DNA from: Climacium dendroides
Taxonomy: Eukaryota > Streptophyta > Bryopsida > Hypnales > Climaciaceae
Assembly (NCBI GenBank): GCA_950106755.1
Contig: OX467087.1
Location: 17,116,047-17,180,046 of the forward strand
Direction of reading: 5' to 3'
DNA: 64,000 nt
Below, piece after piece: positions 36,881 to 48,959 of the stretch. The notes under the pieces are model-generated. The model was given only the letters and a program-made list of their open reading frames with translations. It did not search any database and was not told the DNA's origin. The position numbers were made by a program, and so were the translations under genes. Position 1 is the stretch's first letter, and each line of letters starts with the position of its first letter.

Positions 36881-38540
36881 GTCCAAGTTCAGTGTATCAG
36901 TATAATTTTTTGAAGTAGTGTCTCCGAATTCGGTTATTGAATGAAAAAGTTATGAAGATAAGGGAGCATAAAGTTTCCTATATTGCTTTGACATTTTTTC
37001 TCTCAAAATATACAACCGTAATAAATAGGCTATTTCTTTATTCACTTATCGTTTTCTATATTTTCTATATTTTGTTACAAGAAACACTAACCGAATCAAT
37101 TGGGCTACTGCTTTATACACTTCCATTGATGGAGTGTTACGGAGTTTATACTCAATACTACACATTTTTCCTGAAGTCACTCCTTGAACCCCTTGCACCA
37201 TGACTCCTAAACCCTAAACTACCATAAACAATATTGGTAGCAGAGAATAGAATTTTCTTATGTCTTTCCACTTTTTCTTACATGTGCTTGTATAGCCCAA
37301 GCACTATATTCTTTGAACATTGGGCTTTATGAAGTGCGTAGGAGGGAAGGTACGCCCCATCCCTAGTTTTTTCTCCGAAGATGAGACCGACCCCCCAGCA
37401 TGAAACCATTGTCAACACAGTACTTTAAGAACTTATGTCGAAGGAAATATGGGGAGCGTCCCTTCTATTATCATTTTTGGGTTTAAGCCCTTTCGTAAAC
37501 CTAACCATCTGAAAGCATTGTAAGCTACTGTAGTTGAGGCAACTTCTGGTAGGACAAGTTCAACATTTCTCCTTTCATTTCCTTGCTTCGAAGGCTAACA
37601 TAATCTCAGGATTCTTGTTGTTCATCATTAACCTCCATGAATAGTTTAGTGTAAATGTTCAAGGAAGAACCCTAAACCCTTTCCATTTTCTTTTCCAATG
37701 TTTTTTGCCGAGCAAAACAATTCTGCCTTTCCACTCAAACCTTTGAGAACTTGAGTGCAATGAAGCCCCTGTAATGCAACTATAGGTTTCATTCCTAATA
37801 TAGAATAAGCACTTCTGGGTCAGTGTATGATAAATTTAGCTGGAATTGCGTGCTTCATTTCCCTTATATTCATTTTTCAATTGAAAAGTACATTAACAAA
37901 TGAATGGTAATGCCTATAATGAAGGATATAGCATAATACAATACTTGCAGGAAGCCATGTCTACTTTCTAGGAAGCTTGTCCAACCCTAAATTTTGAACT
38001 AGAAATCCCTAGCCTTGAAACCAAAAAAATAGCCAAAATTTGTTAGAATCCTTCCAATGCAGACCTTGAAGAGGAAGAGAAGACCTTTCCAAGAAGGCTA
38101 TATAGACATTGTTGAATTAAACCTCAAAAATACATCACCTTGCAAATCATCTCCATTATAGGAGAAAACAAAATGTGCATTTTTATTGTGTTGCACAATC
38201 CCTTTGCCCACTCTTATTCATGCCTTACATAATCATCCTTGTATCAGAATTACCATTTTTAATGGTAGCCTTTAGGAAGGCAAAGTAATTGGGTGGACAA
38301 ATATTTCCAAAATTTTGGAAAATGGAGGCAATTATCGGACTTACAAGGACCTCATTCACCCCTTAGCCCTACATTGAAATCCTAAAGTGTCAAAGTTCAA
38401 GAAGAAGTGGATTGTGGACACCCTCAAAAATATTTTCAAAAATAACAATAACTCCCTATTGCTTTACGCGAAGACAATGACAATACTCACTTCCAATATT
38501 GACAGGAACATTAAAAAATTATATGAATAACTGTAAGATT
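36881..38540. other. AT-rich intergenic DNA
   Basis: Contains AAACCCTAAAC-type motifs near 37207 and 37672 and many T/A runs. The ORF at 36937-37203 is AT-driven. No gene, RNA or element boundary was recognised. Confidence 0.4.
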
Positions 38541-39015
38541 ACACCAATTTAAACTTCCGCCTAAACCTTTTGCTGCTTTAACCCTAGCCGTCAACACACT
38601 AGACAATAAAACCCTAGTCGCCACAATAATAGCCAAGAAAACCCTAGCCGTCACAGGCTGAATGTTGTGGCGAAACACTGCATCAACATTGTCATGTACA
38701 TATGCATGCAGCATAGGGCGTCCATGATCCATGTCGCATGCGACCATGCCAGTATGCGACATGCATCATTCATGCACCATGATGGATGCATGCATGGGGA
38801 TCATGGCAGAAACACTACAAGTAATACACTGCTGAATTATCCTGCAGAATTTACCATAAGTAACTGCAATTGTGCACCTGTATGACAGTGCAGGAATTAA
38901 TTCACGTAAGAGCAAGCGAAAATAAATCTCTGCCCGGGACAGGTGCAGCCAGTAACTCACTGAACCAGCCAGGCTCATAATGAGCCGCAAAAAGGAGGGT
39001 GAGAAATAGTGTGCA
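38541..39015 (-). repeat. Diverged inverted counterpart of 15405-15800
   Basis: Read on the minus strand, the order is: the CACCCTCCTTTTTGC / GCTCATTATGAGCCTGG block (39000-38960), a unique part, a CATG-rich palindromic block with GTAGTGTTTCTG and GCAGTGTTTCGCC at its edges (38815-38670), and GGCTAGGGTTTT motifs (38660-38575). The same order is found on the plus strand at 15405-15800. The pair extends the inverted duplication beyond the aldolase arms, at much lower similarity. Confidence 0.6.
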
Positions 39016-39105
39016 CCCAAAGGGCATAGTGTATTTTTAAACAAGTATGATATGCCACATAAAGGGCAAGGATGATTTAATTATACACCACAGAGCATAC
39101 GCTAA

Positions 39106-39346
39106 TAAAGGGCTAGGGAGGACTGACCCCTCTATTGCTCCAACAGAGGGTAAAATGTAAAAACTGCCTCCTATTTTGTGCTGTTAAAATTCTAGATTTA
39201 GTCACTCCCCCTAGCTAATTTGGGGTCTCTGATTCCAAATATGATTTCAGAATTTGAAAAAAAAAAATTGTGTGAAAAATATGAAGTTCCAGCGTTTTCT
39301 GCGAGGGTAAGAAAAAGGGCAATAGAGGCGTCAGTCCTCCCTGGCC
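39106..39346. mobile_element. hAT-like MITE, 241 bp
   Basis: An 8-bp direct duplication TACGCTAA flanks the element (39098-39105 and 39347-39354). The ends are inverted relatives: GGGCTAGGGAGGACTGACCC (left) and GTCAGTCCTCCCTGGCC (right), continuing into CTCTATTGC. An 8-bp target duplication is typical of hAT transposons. Non-coding. Confidence 0.7.
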
Positions 39347-39539
39347 TACGCTAAAGTGAACCATCCTGTAACTAGAAGGTTAATCTCTTTGCTTGAAGTT
39401 ACTGCTTCAAAACCAAATATAAATGTAGGTTTGGACCAAAAAGCTAAGAAAATCTCTTACAAGTTCAGTTCATGTACAAAAGAAAAAGAGGCTAAAATAA
39501 TAGTTGATCACTAGAGATAGTTGCCCATGTTGATTGCAT

Positions 39540-40190
39540 TAACCCCTAAACTTCCTTCTCTATGTTTTCACTAAATCGCTCCAAAATTGCCATTTCTAGT
39601 ACAAGTACCAAATTTTTGAATTGACACATGTAACCGTAGGATCTTGTAGTATGTTGACTTGAGAATATTGAAATCATATTTTTAGCCCTGCAAAAACAAG
39701 GCGGTTGCACTTTATAAGCTCACTATCCTAAGAAAAAATGTCCAAAATGGTGGTTACTCTTTGGATTCTTTTTCCTAAACACGTTGGTCACGTGCTTGAA
39801 AAATTTCAGATTATTTCGAATTGTACAACATATAGAATGATTCAATATTTTAAATTGTTAAGGATTTAATTATGAAATTGAAAAATGCCAATCCCAATGG
39901 TTGAAATGTTGTTATAAACAATTTACATCCTATGATTTTATTTTTTTCAAAAAATATTGAAAACTGAATAAGATAAAGGACTTCAAAGTTTATTTTACAA
40001 TAGAGAATCCATAACTGCCCACAAATAAAAACTACTCATAACTTTCATCTCATTGATCAAAATGGAATGATTCAAAGCTTTCCACATATATATAACCCTA
40101 GAAAACCAATTTCAAATTTTTGTTTTAAAAAAAAGTGATATATTTCTGATCTACCTATATTGCCCAACGGTTAAAAAAATAATATATTTG
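39540..40190 (-). repeat. Repeat family A, inverted copy
   Basis: The reverse complement matches the 9.9-11.2 kb copy: landmarks TTTTGGACATTTTTTC, CATACTACAAGATC, CATTCCATTTTGATCAATGA and TTGGGCAATATAGGTAG. Together with the direct copy at 40500-41230 it forms a large imperfect inverted pair. That pair lies in the extra DNA of this flank (39.0-42.4 kb) that has no counterpart in the 14.9-15.4 kb flank. Confidence 0.6.
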
Positions 40191-40499
40191 GCCATAACTT
40201 TTAATTCATATTTCCAAATGTCATGAAATTTGGTGCATATGAAAGATATTCCTTGTTCCCACCTTCTGTTAAAATTTCAGTCTAAAATATGCAGATCTCT
40301 AGTCACATGTACATACCCAAAAAATTTATATTACCAAGAAACTTATGATTTATATATATATTGGGAGGTTAAGTCAACCTACCTTCATCTAGTAGTAATT
40401 TTTTACTAAAAGATTAGCTTAGTCATATTGTGTCAAAAATATACTTTAAAGATTTACTGCACTTTTCAATTGGCCATAAGATAGAATGAAACATAAAAG

Positions 40500-41230
40500 C
40501 AATTTAACCCTTAAGAGACCAAATCATATTTTTTTTTTTGGCAATATAGCAATTTCACCATGAATGGAATTAATATTTTTTTTGGAAATTTTCACATAGC
40601 ACATGCCTGAGGAATAGGTTTAAGGCCTGACAATTTTCATAACTTTTGACTACATGGATAAAAAGTTATTGTATGATATGTAATTTTCAACATTCGGTAG
40701 GCAACCTAGGTAGCAAAAAAAAACTTCTTCAAAATCACTTTAAAAAAAAATTAAAATTAAAAATTGGTTCTCTAGATTTATATGTAAGCGGAAAGCTTTG
40801 AAAGTTATGAGGAATTTTAGTTGTGGGTAGTTTACGGGTAATTATAAAATCTCTACTAAATGGTTAACAATTTAGTATTTTGAATCATTCTCTACTTTTT
40901 TCTACTTACTATTTTTTTCCTATATGTTGTACAATTCCATATGATCTAAAATTTTCAAGCATGTAGCCAACTTGCCTTGAAGAATGAATCCAAAGAGTTA
41001 CAACTATTTTAGGCATTTTTTCATTATATTCTAACATAGTGAAGTGCAATTGCCCAATTTTTTGCAAGGGCAAATTTTTTTTTATTACTTCAAAGCTAAT
41101 ATCTTGCAATTTATATGGTGGAAATTTCTTAAAATTTTTCCATATCTTCTCAAACCAGCATACTACAAGATCCTACAATTACATATGTCCAAACATGTTT
41201 TTTTTTTTCATTATTTATTCATTCAATTTT
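40500..41230 (+). repeat. Repeat family A, direct copy
   Basis: Shares GGCAATATAGCAATTTCACC, GGTTTAAGGCCTGACAATTT, CATAACTTTTGACTACATGG, GGCAACCTAGGTAGCAAAAA and CATACTACAAGATCCTACAA with the 9.8-11.2 kb copy, in the same order. ORFs at 41039-41577 fall in its AT-rich edge and beyond and are not supported as genes. Confidence 0.6.
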
Positions 41231-41554
41231 TCAAAAATTATGTTAAGATGCATTCAAATGATTTTTCAAATGCTAATAAATCTCAACAAAAATTAAGACA
41301 ATTTTATATTAGAAATTATTGCTCAAATGCTAATGCAAATACTTTCAAGAGGTCACAAAATATACTATATATATTATATTTTATTACTTGGCATCAAGAC
41401 TATATAATAAAGTGGGTTTCCATAATCCTCTACCAACCAACCAACAAAACCTCAATTTTACAATTACTAACGTTACTAGATTTTCAACAATTGCCACGTT
41501 TGGGCAAATCAATTTTCTTGAGCCATTCCTCTAATTCCTTCTTCCTTTCTGTTT

Positions 41555-42020
41555 GCTTTTGCAATTCAAACTTTTAAAGCATTAAATATTTAAATTTGAA
41601 TTTTGAATCTAAAGTAGTGTGTTCTATTCCAACACCACATTATTATAAAATTAAAATTAATTTCTTTTTCTAATTTTTCAATTCATAAAAACTTTGAAAT
41701 TCAATAACTTTTACACTATAAATCCAAATGCCAAAAAACAAAGCCAAAGGTACTAAGCAAGCAACCAAGGGATACAAGATTAAGTAGATCTCTCTTCCTT
41801 TCCTTTGAATTTTGCAATTCAAACTTCTAGAGCGCAAATTATTTAAATTTAGATTTTGAATCTAAATATAGAGAATTATGAAAGTGTACATAATTATGAC
41901 ACTCCTGGGTATTATAAAATAAAAAGAGAAATAATTTTGTAATTTTTCAAATTATGAAAAACTTTGAAATTCAATAACTTTCACATCATGTCCAAATGCC
42001 TCAAAACAAAGCTCGTGCAC
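41555..42020 (+). repeat. Two direct ~240-bp units
   Basis: Unit 1 (about 41555-41770) and unit 2 (about 41800-42020) share, in order, TTTGCAATTCAAACTT, ATTTAAATTT.GA.TTTTGAATC, TATTATAAAAT, AACTTTGAAATTCAATAACT, and CCAAATGCC..AAAACAAAGC. No coding potential. It is close to the inner edge of aldolase arm 2. Confidence 0.55.
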
Positions 42021-42479
42021 CCGGCTCCTCAGAGAACACAACCAGGGGACGCATGGATCCCGAGATCTCACCGTAACAAACAAAACAAACAGCCTAGTTT
42101 ACGGTATAGATATATCAGCACATTCACGTCCCCAAATCAGCATTTTTATGACATTACAATGGACAACAACTTGCAGAAGTTCACACACAATTTGAAAACA
42201 ACTGGGATTATTTTACAATCAAGCATGTATTCACATACAAATATAAAGAAAATAAGTAGACCCCGTGATAAATTCTGCAGGAAGTATTGTACATACAGAG
42301 ATCAACAGTGTTCTTGCATAGATTGCAACCAAAAAGGGATTACTTCCGGTGATGGCCGGGCTGCGCACTATTCCGATATTTCCAGCATAAGCAACTGATA
42401 TAAAATCCGACAGACAAACGATCTCTCTTCAATAAATCCAGCAGCAGCATTCACCACCAACCACCACAAGGTGGGAAGT

Positions 42480-45186
42480 CCTCATGTTGACAAGACCAGT
42501 CAACTTCCCTGTCGACATGTAACCTACTGTAGAAGCTCTGTCATCAGACGAAGCCAACTCATGAATCGCCAAGAAGACTCTCAAAGGGTGTGTATAATTT
42601 CACAGAGTCAGCAGCTTTATTATCTGCACCACAGATGCTTCGATCTCTTAAAAAAAAAGAAAGCCCTCACTCGGCCAAACTAACGCACCTCCTACTTAAG
42701 TTACTTACCCCGATACACCTAAAGCTTTTTAATCTACAATAGACGCGGCCTCCGCCCACAATCGTTCGCACGCCAGTATCAATAGATGGGTCTCTAGTAG
42801 GTGTAACCCTTCACGAACATGCCCTGCTTCGCCTCCTCGGCTTCACCCTCCTCCGAGTACTTCCCGATCTGGGCCAAAGAGTTGGCCTTGGCGCGGACCA
42901 ACAAAGCCTTCTGGGCGGCCTCCACGTTCTCGGGCTGACCCTTCCAAGTCTTCAAAACGGAGTTCTGAAGAGCGCGCGCGTACGAGAAAGACACGTGCCA
43001 CGGGTTCGGGCTCTGGTTCATCGCGTTCAAGTTCAAAGTCGCCTCCACCTCGGATTGGCCTCCGGACAAAAACTGCACAACCAGACACACGCACTCCCTT
43101 AAGCTCACCCGGAAAAACCATCACTGCATACCGCTGATTCACTGGACTCACTATCACATACACATCATGCATTCCACGCCAAGGCCATTCCACGCCTTCG
43201 CCGTTCCAGACAATCCGCTGCCTCGAAAACGCAAGCCAAAATTGTGCAACATTCTCAGAAAGAGGGAACGCAAGCACGCACCATGATTCCGGGAACGGAG
43301 GGCGGCACGCGCCTCTTCAACATATTCAAAGTGTACTCGGCCACCTTCTCGGGCGAAGCCCGCTCAGGGCACCCGGCGCCGGGGGTCACCATGCTCGGCT
43401 TCAACAAAATGCCCTCGAACACCACGTTGTTCTCCGCCAGGAAGTAAAACACTCGCGACCACACCCGGGAAGCCACGTCCAGAGTCTGGTCGATCCCGTG
43501 CTCGCCGTCCAACAGGATCTCGGGCTCCACGATCGGCACCAAACCGTTGTCCTGGCAGATGGACGCGTAACGGGCCAGGCCCCACGCGGCCTCGGTGATG
43601 GCCAACTCGGTAGGGCCGTTGGGAATGCTGATCACAGTCCTCCTGTTCAACCAACCAACCCACCGAACACGCATGTCACTCACGAAGTCCAAATCCTGAC
43701 CCGTTCCGAAACGCATCAATCGCAAGAGAAATGCCACAACATCCCACTCTCCAGGCCCAGACACTCACCACTTGGCGAAACGAGCTCCCTGCTTGTAGTA
43801 AGCGGCGGTCCTCGACGCCAAACCGTCCAGGCCCTGGCACCAAGACTCGTTGTTGGAGCCCGTCAAAGGCACCAAACCCTGCAAAACACAAGCAGACATA
43901 ATCAGTCACCGTTCGTCCCCGGAAACCTAGCTCAACGCAAACGCTGAAGCAGCGGGAAGGAATGCCGTGCCCTACCTTGTCCACCTTGATGCCGGGGATG
44001 ATGCCGTTCGCCGACAACACGTCGATCATCTTCTTGCCGTCGCTGGTGTTCTGGTAAAGAGTCTCCTCGAACAGGATGGCGCCGGAAATGTACTCGCCCA
44101 GACTCGGCGTGCTCACCAGCAGCTGACGGTACGCCTGACGGTTGGCTTCCGTGTTCTCCAGCCCGATGGACGCCAGACGCAGACCGCACGTGGCGTTGGA
44201 TTCGTCCATGGCCATGATGCCCCGACCCTTGGTGGCGATCTTGTTCTGCACAGCGCCAAAATTCAGCACGTCGAATTCAGACAACGCGCGGCACATGCAC
44301 GACTCATGCACACGGATCATCGACCGATTTCCATGGACCGGCCATGGAAACCGAATTTCACTTCCAGGCCACACTTAGAAGACCTACGACTTGCCAATGC
44401 GCGGAAGGACCGTGCTTCGTTTCCGTCTTCCGCACTGCCAGCTGCCAATGCGTCTAACCAATGACCACCAATTGGTTCACCACGGCCATTCATCGCTCTC
44501 ACATGGCGGAGAGACACTCGCTCACTACCCCCCAATTGCTACAGACAATCGCGACAGGCTCGTGGGGACCGAACAAGGTCGCAATTCAAGCCCACCCAGA
44601 GGATTCTATATATCGCTTCACGTTCTCATCGGACACATCCGAAATTCCCCAACCCTATCCATATCGTTCACGACGCTCGCTTCAAACAAACGAAACATTG
44701 CCAACCCCAAATTCCGAAACACGCATTGCACTCCAATCGCATACACACACACACACACATTCTTCCGAATTGCAAAAATTCACAACAAGCATTGGCGCCA
44801 GCGCCAAGACAGAGTGGCTCAGGCGAAAACGCACCGCGGTGGCGATGAGCTCCTCGGTGTAGCCCGCGGCGCGCACGGCGAAGGCGACATTGCTCTGGCC
44901 GCGGGAGGCCGCGGTCTGCTGCTGCTTCAACGCATTGCCGCAGAACTCCGACTTGCCCACGCTCACGGACTGCTTGAGCGCTGCGACGCTCGAGGTCACG
45001 GCGACGGCGGCCATTGCGTCGGCGACGATGCAATTCGCGGAGTGATCGCAACGAACGAGCAGCTCGTCGAAGCGAAAGGAGCAACGACGTGATCGAGTGA
45101 GGGGAGTGAATGGACGCAGAGCTGCACGCGAAGCGAGAGTTCTATCTGCAGCACGGAGTGGGGGGAGCCCAGGTCGCGGTCACTGC
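42480..45186 (-). repeat. Large inverted repeat, arm 2 (near-identical tract)
   Basis: Partner of 12203-14908 (sum of paired coordinates 57388). At the inner end the match breaks at an indel near 42479 and then fails at about 42453. At the outer end similarity becomes patchy beyond 45186 and ends by about 45381. There arm 1 has a different stretch of about 45 bp. Confidence 0.9.
42794..45014 (-). CDS. FBA: Chloroplast class I fructose-bisphosphate aldolase, copy 2
   Basis: Five exons on the minus strand: 45014-44835, 44245-43976, 43878-43769, 43642-43282 and 43072-42794. All boundaries and the 399-codon length match copy 1. The protein appears identical to copy 1: the one coding difference I noticed, at 44198, is synonymous (Ser76 TCC versus TCT). 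Transit peptide, DESNATCG motif, Schiff-base lysine (~268) in GILLKPSMV and the C-terminal KGYTY are all present. The poly(A)-signal candidate is at 42616-42621 (TTTATT on the plus strand). It is convergent with copy 1. The leader upstream of about 45186 differs from copy 1, so regulation could differ. As read, both genes look functional. Confidence 0.97.
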
Positions 45187-45570
45187 CTGACTAGGAAAAG
45201 CGCGACTGCCCGAGGTTTGAGCTGGCAGAATCGGGGTCTGGCATTGGTCAGGAGTTCCTGCCACGTTTGATTATGGGGGGTGGTGGCGAATGGCAGGGGT
45301 GTTTAGGGGAAAGCACTATCCTGTTGGGGTATGTGGCTGGGAAGGGGGCAGGCGGGAGAGCCACACAGCGACGCTCACGCGTGCTTGCTTTGTGCTCGGC
45401 CTTTGAGTGGCTTTTGGCCCGGTGGTGCAACGGAACTGGCGTGCTAACCTTTTACCTCAAAATCTCTGCCACTGGTTTCATCACCATGCTTGAGTTCTGG
45501 GTGGGCAATGAGAAGCTTGGGAAGCTTTTGAACCAGTGATGTCAACCCTTCACCCATAAACAACTCTGCG

Positions 45571-45985
45571 GCCATTTTTCGGCCTATGGATGACAAGGAA
45601 TCCTTTTAGTAGGACAGAAGTGCAACTATTCATCCTCGGAATTTTGTTGTGAAAAGGAGAGGTCTCCTACGGTAGTTTGAGCTCCAATGAGTACTTTGCA
45701 ATTTTGTAAGCAAATGATTCACATGGTAACCGCAAGGGATGATTTCCATAGTCACTAATCTTGTTCTTTTAAAGGTTAACCCTTAAATGACACACTGGTG
45801 ACCATGGAAATCATCCCTTATGGTTATCATGTGAATCATTTGCTTACAAAATTGCAAAAGTACTCATTGGAAGTCAAACTATTGTAGGAGACCTCTTTTT
45901 TGCACAAAAAAATTCCAAGGATGAATAGTTGCACTTCCATCCTACTAGAAGGCTTCTTTGTCATCCACCGGATGCCAAACATCGT
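45571..45985. repeat. Repeat family D1, inverted pair
   Basis: One copy (45571-45765, plus) and one inverted copy (about 45800-45985) face each other across about 35 bp. Both carry AAGCAAATGATTCACATG, GGGATGATTTCCAT, TCCAATGAGTACTTT and a CCTCGGAATTTTGTTG-type block. A transcript would form a hairpin of about 185 bp per arm. Confidence 0.8.
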
Positions 45986-46139
45986 TAAAAGATTTGCTCC
46001 TCCCCCATGACCAAGGTAGTCACCAAAATGCTTGGATTATTGAACCAATAGGTGCATTCTTTGTTTTTACAATGAAACATCAAGCCATCCATTAAATCAT
46101 GACATTGTTTTTAGCCTCTATGTTGTTAACTCTTACATG

Positions 46140-46345
46140 TTGTTGAGGATGTTTGGCATTTGATGGATGACAAAAAAATCCTTCCAATAGGATAGATTTA
46201 TCCTCGGAATTTTGTTGTGAAAAGGGGAGGTTGTCTATAGTAATTTTGACTTCCAATGAGTGCTTTGCAATTTTGTAAGAGAATGATTTAGAGGGTAACC
46301 AAAGGGATGATTTCCATGGTCTCCACTCCATCCTTTAAGAGTTAA
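46140..46345 (+). repeat. Repeat family D1, direct copy
   Basis: Same blocks as the pair just upstream: TGATGGATGACAAAAAAATC, TTATCCTCGGAATTTTGTTG, TGACTTCCAATGAGTGCTTT and GGGATGATTTCCATGGTC. The minus-strand ORF 46092-46331 lies inside this repeat and is not a gene. Confidence 0.75.
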
Positions 46346-46359
46346 GAGTTTATACAGTA

Positions 46360-46942
46360 GGCCGGGTTTACACTATGGTCCTAGACGAAGAGGTCCTAGA
46401 TTCTAGAAATACTCCATTTTAGACTCAACATTCTCCTAATTGTATTTAAGTAGTTCATTAAAAAAATTGTTGGAAGTTGGGCTTGGACTTATGTGTAAAT
46501 GACTTAGGTCCAATTTGGTGGGTCTTTTTTAAAAATTAGGGGAGTTTTTTTATGAACCCGGACCTAAATCCAAGTGTAAATGTTGTAGATGTGATAGTGG
46601 ATCCAATGTGAGAAAATTGGGAGTTTAGAGGATAGAAATTATTTGCCTGGTAGAAATTCTTGAAAAAAATAAGAAATAGAAATAAAATTATTTGATTGAG
46701 ATTGGATCCAAGTAAGGAATTTGGTTCCTCAAATCATTGCTCTCCTTTGAGTTCCTTAAGACTAAGTTTACATCCAAAATTGCCCTCCAAATTTGCACCA
46801 GACAAGTGTCATGTCATTTCAACAAATTTTGAACCAAACCCTAGTCCAAACACTTTGGATCCAATCTCCAACTCTTAACCAAATGAATAGGATTGCACGA
46901 TTTTAGAGTTTATTGGACTTGGAGTGTAGTGTAAATTTGGCC
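46360..46942. mobile_element. TIR element with TA target sites, 583 bp
   Basis: Left end TA|GGCCGGGTTTACACTATGG and right end GTAGTGTAAATTTGGCC|TA are inverted relatives bounded by TA on both sides. This suggests a mariner-type or related non-autonomous element. The ORF at 46696-46878 is internal and unsupported. Confidence 0.6.
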
Positions 46943-48060
46943 TAATCCATATTATATAAGTTGATATTGTTTTTTGAAAAGTTGTCCAAAAGCTAAGTCA
47001 ATTTCCCTTTGATATCAATGAAGTTTATTTTTATAATCTACTAGGTTTTCATTTGCCATTGTTTCCAACTATTTATCTCTTAAGTAGCAGAATTCATGGA
47101 TAATAATATCATTGCTTTAACCTTGAAATAATGTTGAAGACATTTAGTGTTTTTTAGATGATTTTATAAGGGTTTTATAGGATGGAAAAAAATAACATTC
47201 CATCTTAAGTTTTTAGGGTGTTGATTGAGTGCATTTTAAGTGAATAGTATTGGATATTCCTTCAATATTGTATTATTGACTTTTCAAGAGAAGAAGACAC
47301 CTTAATCCATGGATCACCCTTGTAGTGCATTTTAGTCAATTCTTGTTCTATACTCTTCTCAATTGTTCCTTAAAAATGACATTTTTTGAATTTTAGCCCA
47401 AATAATGAAATGAAGTTTATCAAGTGTAGTTTCTACTCTAATGGAAAAATTGAAAAAATTAAATATTTTATTGCAATTTGAACTTTGGACCTATGACTAT
47501 AGATTGTTGCCATATTTTTAATTTCAAAATAACACAATAACTTTGGTTTATACCACAATGTAATACACCATAACATACACCTATTTTTATAATTTCAGAT
47601 TTTTTTGAGCATATTTTGTATATGATATGGATTTTCTTCACTTTTTCCTTTAAGAAGCCACAATAATTTCAAATTATCACAAAAAAAAATTGTAATTTTT
47701 ATAGCTCATAGAAGATGTGTATTTTCATCTCTTGAAATAAATATAAAAAATTTCATTCATATATAATTGCAAAATGAAAGCAAACAAAGTGAAGGATTGT
47801 GAGGCTTGGATGTAATTCATCCATTTTGTATGACTCCCACAACCTCCCCCCCTCCAAAATGTTCGCCATCCTCCTAGTGAATGTTGGATCTTTTATGGAT
47901 AAATTTGCTTCTATATTAGCCATGCATTTGAATCCAATTTAAGTTTTAATGTTATGTTTTGCCTTTAACCTCCAATTAATAAGCGTAATTTTAATAGTCA
48001 ATTACAATACCTGAATTTTTTAAAACTAATTGTATCCCTATGAATTCAAATTTTAATCAC
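46943..48060. other. AT-rich intergenic DNA
   Basis: No gene or recognisable element. Homopolymer runs and short near-repeats only. Confidence 0.4.
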
Positions 48061-48089
48061 CTCAAACATCTAGGTACATAATAGGAGGT

Positions 48090-48600
48090 TTGGAGGTAGG
48101 AAGTTGATCATGGGTTTATCCAACTTTGAAAGTTGTATGATAAACAATGTCAAATACATTTTATTAAATACATCACATTGGTTCAAATTCATATAAGCAC
48201 TCAACTTCAAAAGATATGGAGAAAATCATACCATTCGAGGTATAAAATAAAAGATATGGAAGTTGAAAGGTGATCATGAGTTCATCCAATAATGAAAGGT
48301 GTTTGAAAAATAAATTATTAAAATATATTCTATTAAATTTGTTGCAACCATGCAAATTTAAATCCATACCTTAAATTCAATTGTTTGTTACGTTGAGATC
48401 TCCTGGACCATGCATCCCCCGTTTGTGTGCTAGGTACTGTTGGAAAGCCCTCAGCGAGGAGGGGTGCATCGGCTTGGTTTTGTGGCATTCCAACTCACGG
48501 CGTGTGAAAGTTATTGACTTTCGAAGTTTTTATGAGTTGAAAAATTATAAAATTACTTTTACTTTTCTTTTCGACTATGGCAACGTGCACAACTATACAT
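48090..48600 (+). repeat. Tandem duplication followed by repeat C copy 2
   Basis: Two direct units (about 48090-48195 and 48250-48370) share GGAAGTTGATCATGGGTTTA-like and TTTATTAAAT.CAT sequence at a period near 165 bp. Immediately after, 48390-48600 matches repeat C at 11640-11850 (GGAAAGCCCTCAGCGAGGAG, GGGTGCATCGGCTTGGTTTT). As at 11.5 kb, repeat C sits beside a local duplication. Confidence 0.5.
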
Positions 48601-48863
48601 TCAATTTCAAAACCTTTATAAAGCATAGGTTTCTTTCCATCTACTATTGAAAGTGTATAAAAGGAAAAGATTGAATAACTTAAAAATTAAAGCATAAAAC
48701 TCAATAGTATTCATTGGTGTAGAATTCGAGCTTGCTAAAGCATTACAAAAAATTTCAGGCCTCGAGAGGGCTGTTAAGGTTTTGATTTTCAGCATGCCAC
48801 AATGCAAGTACAGGAAAAATAAAAAAATATTAAAAAATACTAAAATACTAAAAATATTAAAAC

Positions 48864-48903
48864 CTGATGTGGCGCTGACGTGGCACAAGTAGTGCCACAT
48901 CAG
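48864..48903. repeat. Short palindrome, TGACGTGGCAC / GTGCCACATCA
   Basis: A 40-bp imperfect hairpin with an inner pair TGACGTGGCAC...GTGCCACATCA and an outer CTGATGTGGC/GCCACATCAG. The GACGTGGC motif also dominates the CACTA subterminal regions at 25.3 and 26.4 kb, so this may be a transposon-end remnant or a G-box-like site. Confidence 0.45.
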
Positions 48904-48959
48904 CTGCTGTCATTAAAAAAATAATAAACAATAAAAAACAGTTTTATTTCCTCTATAAT

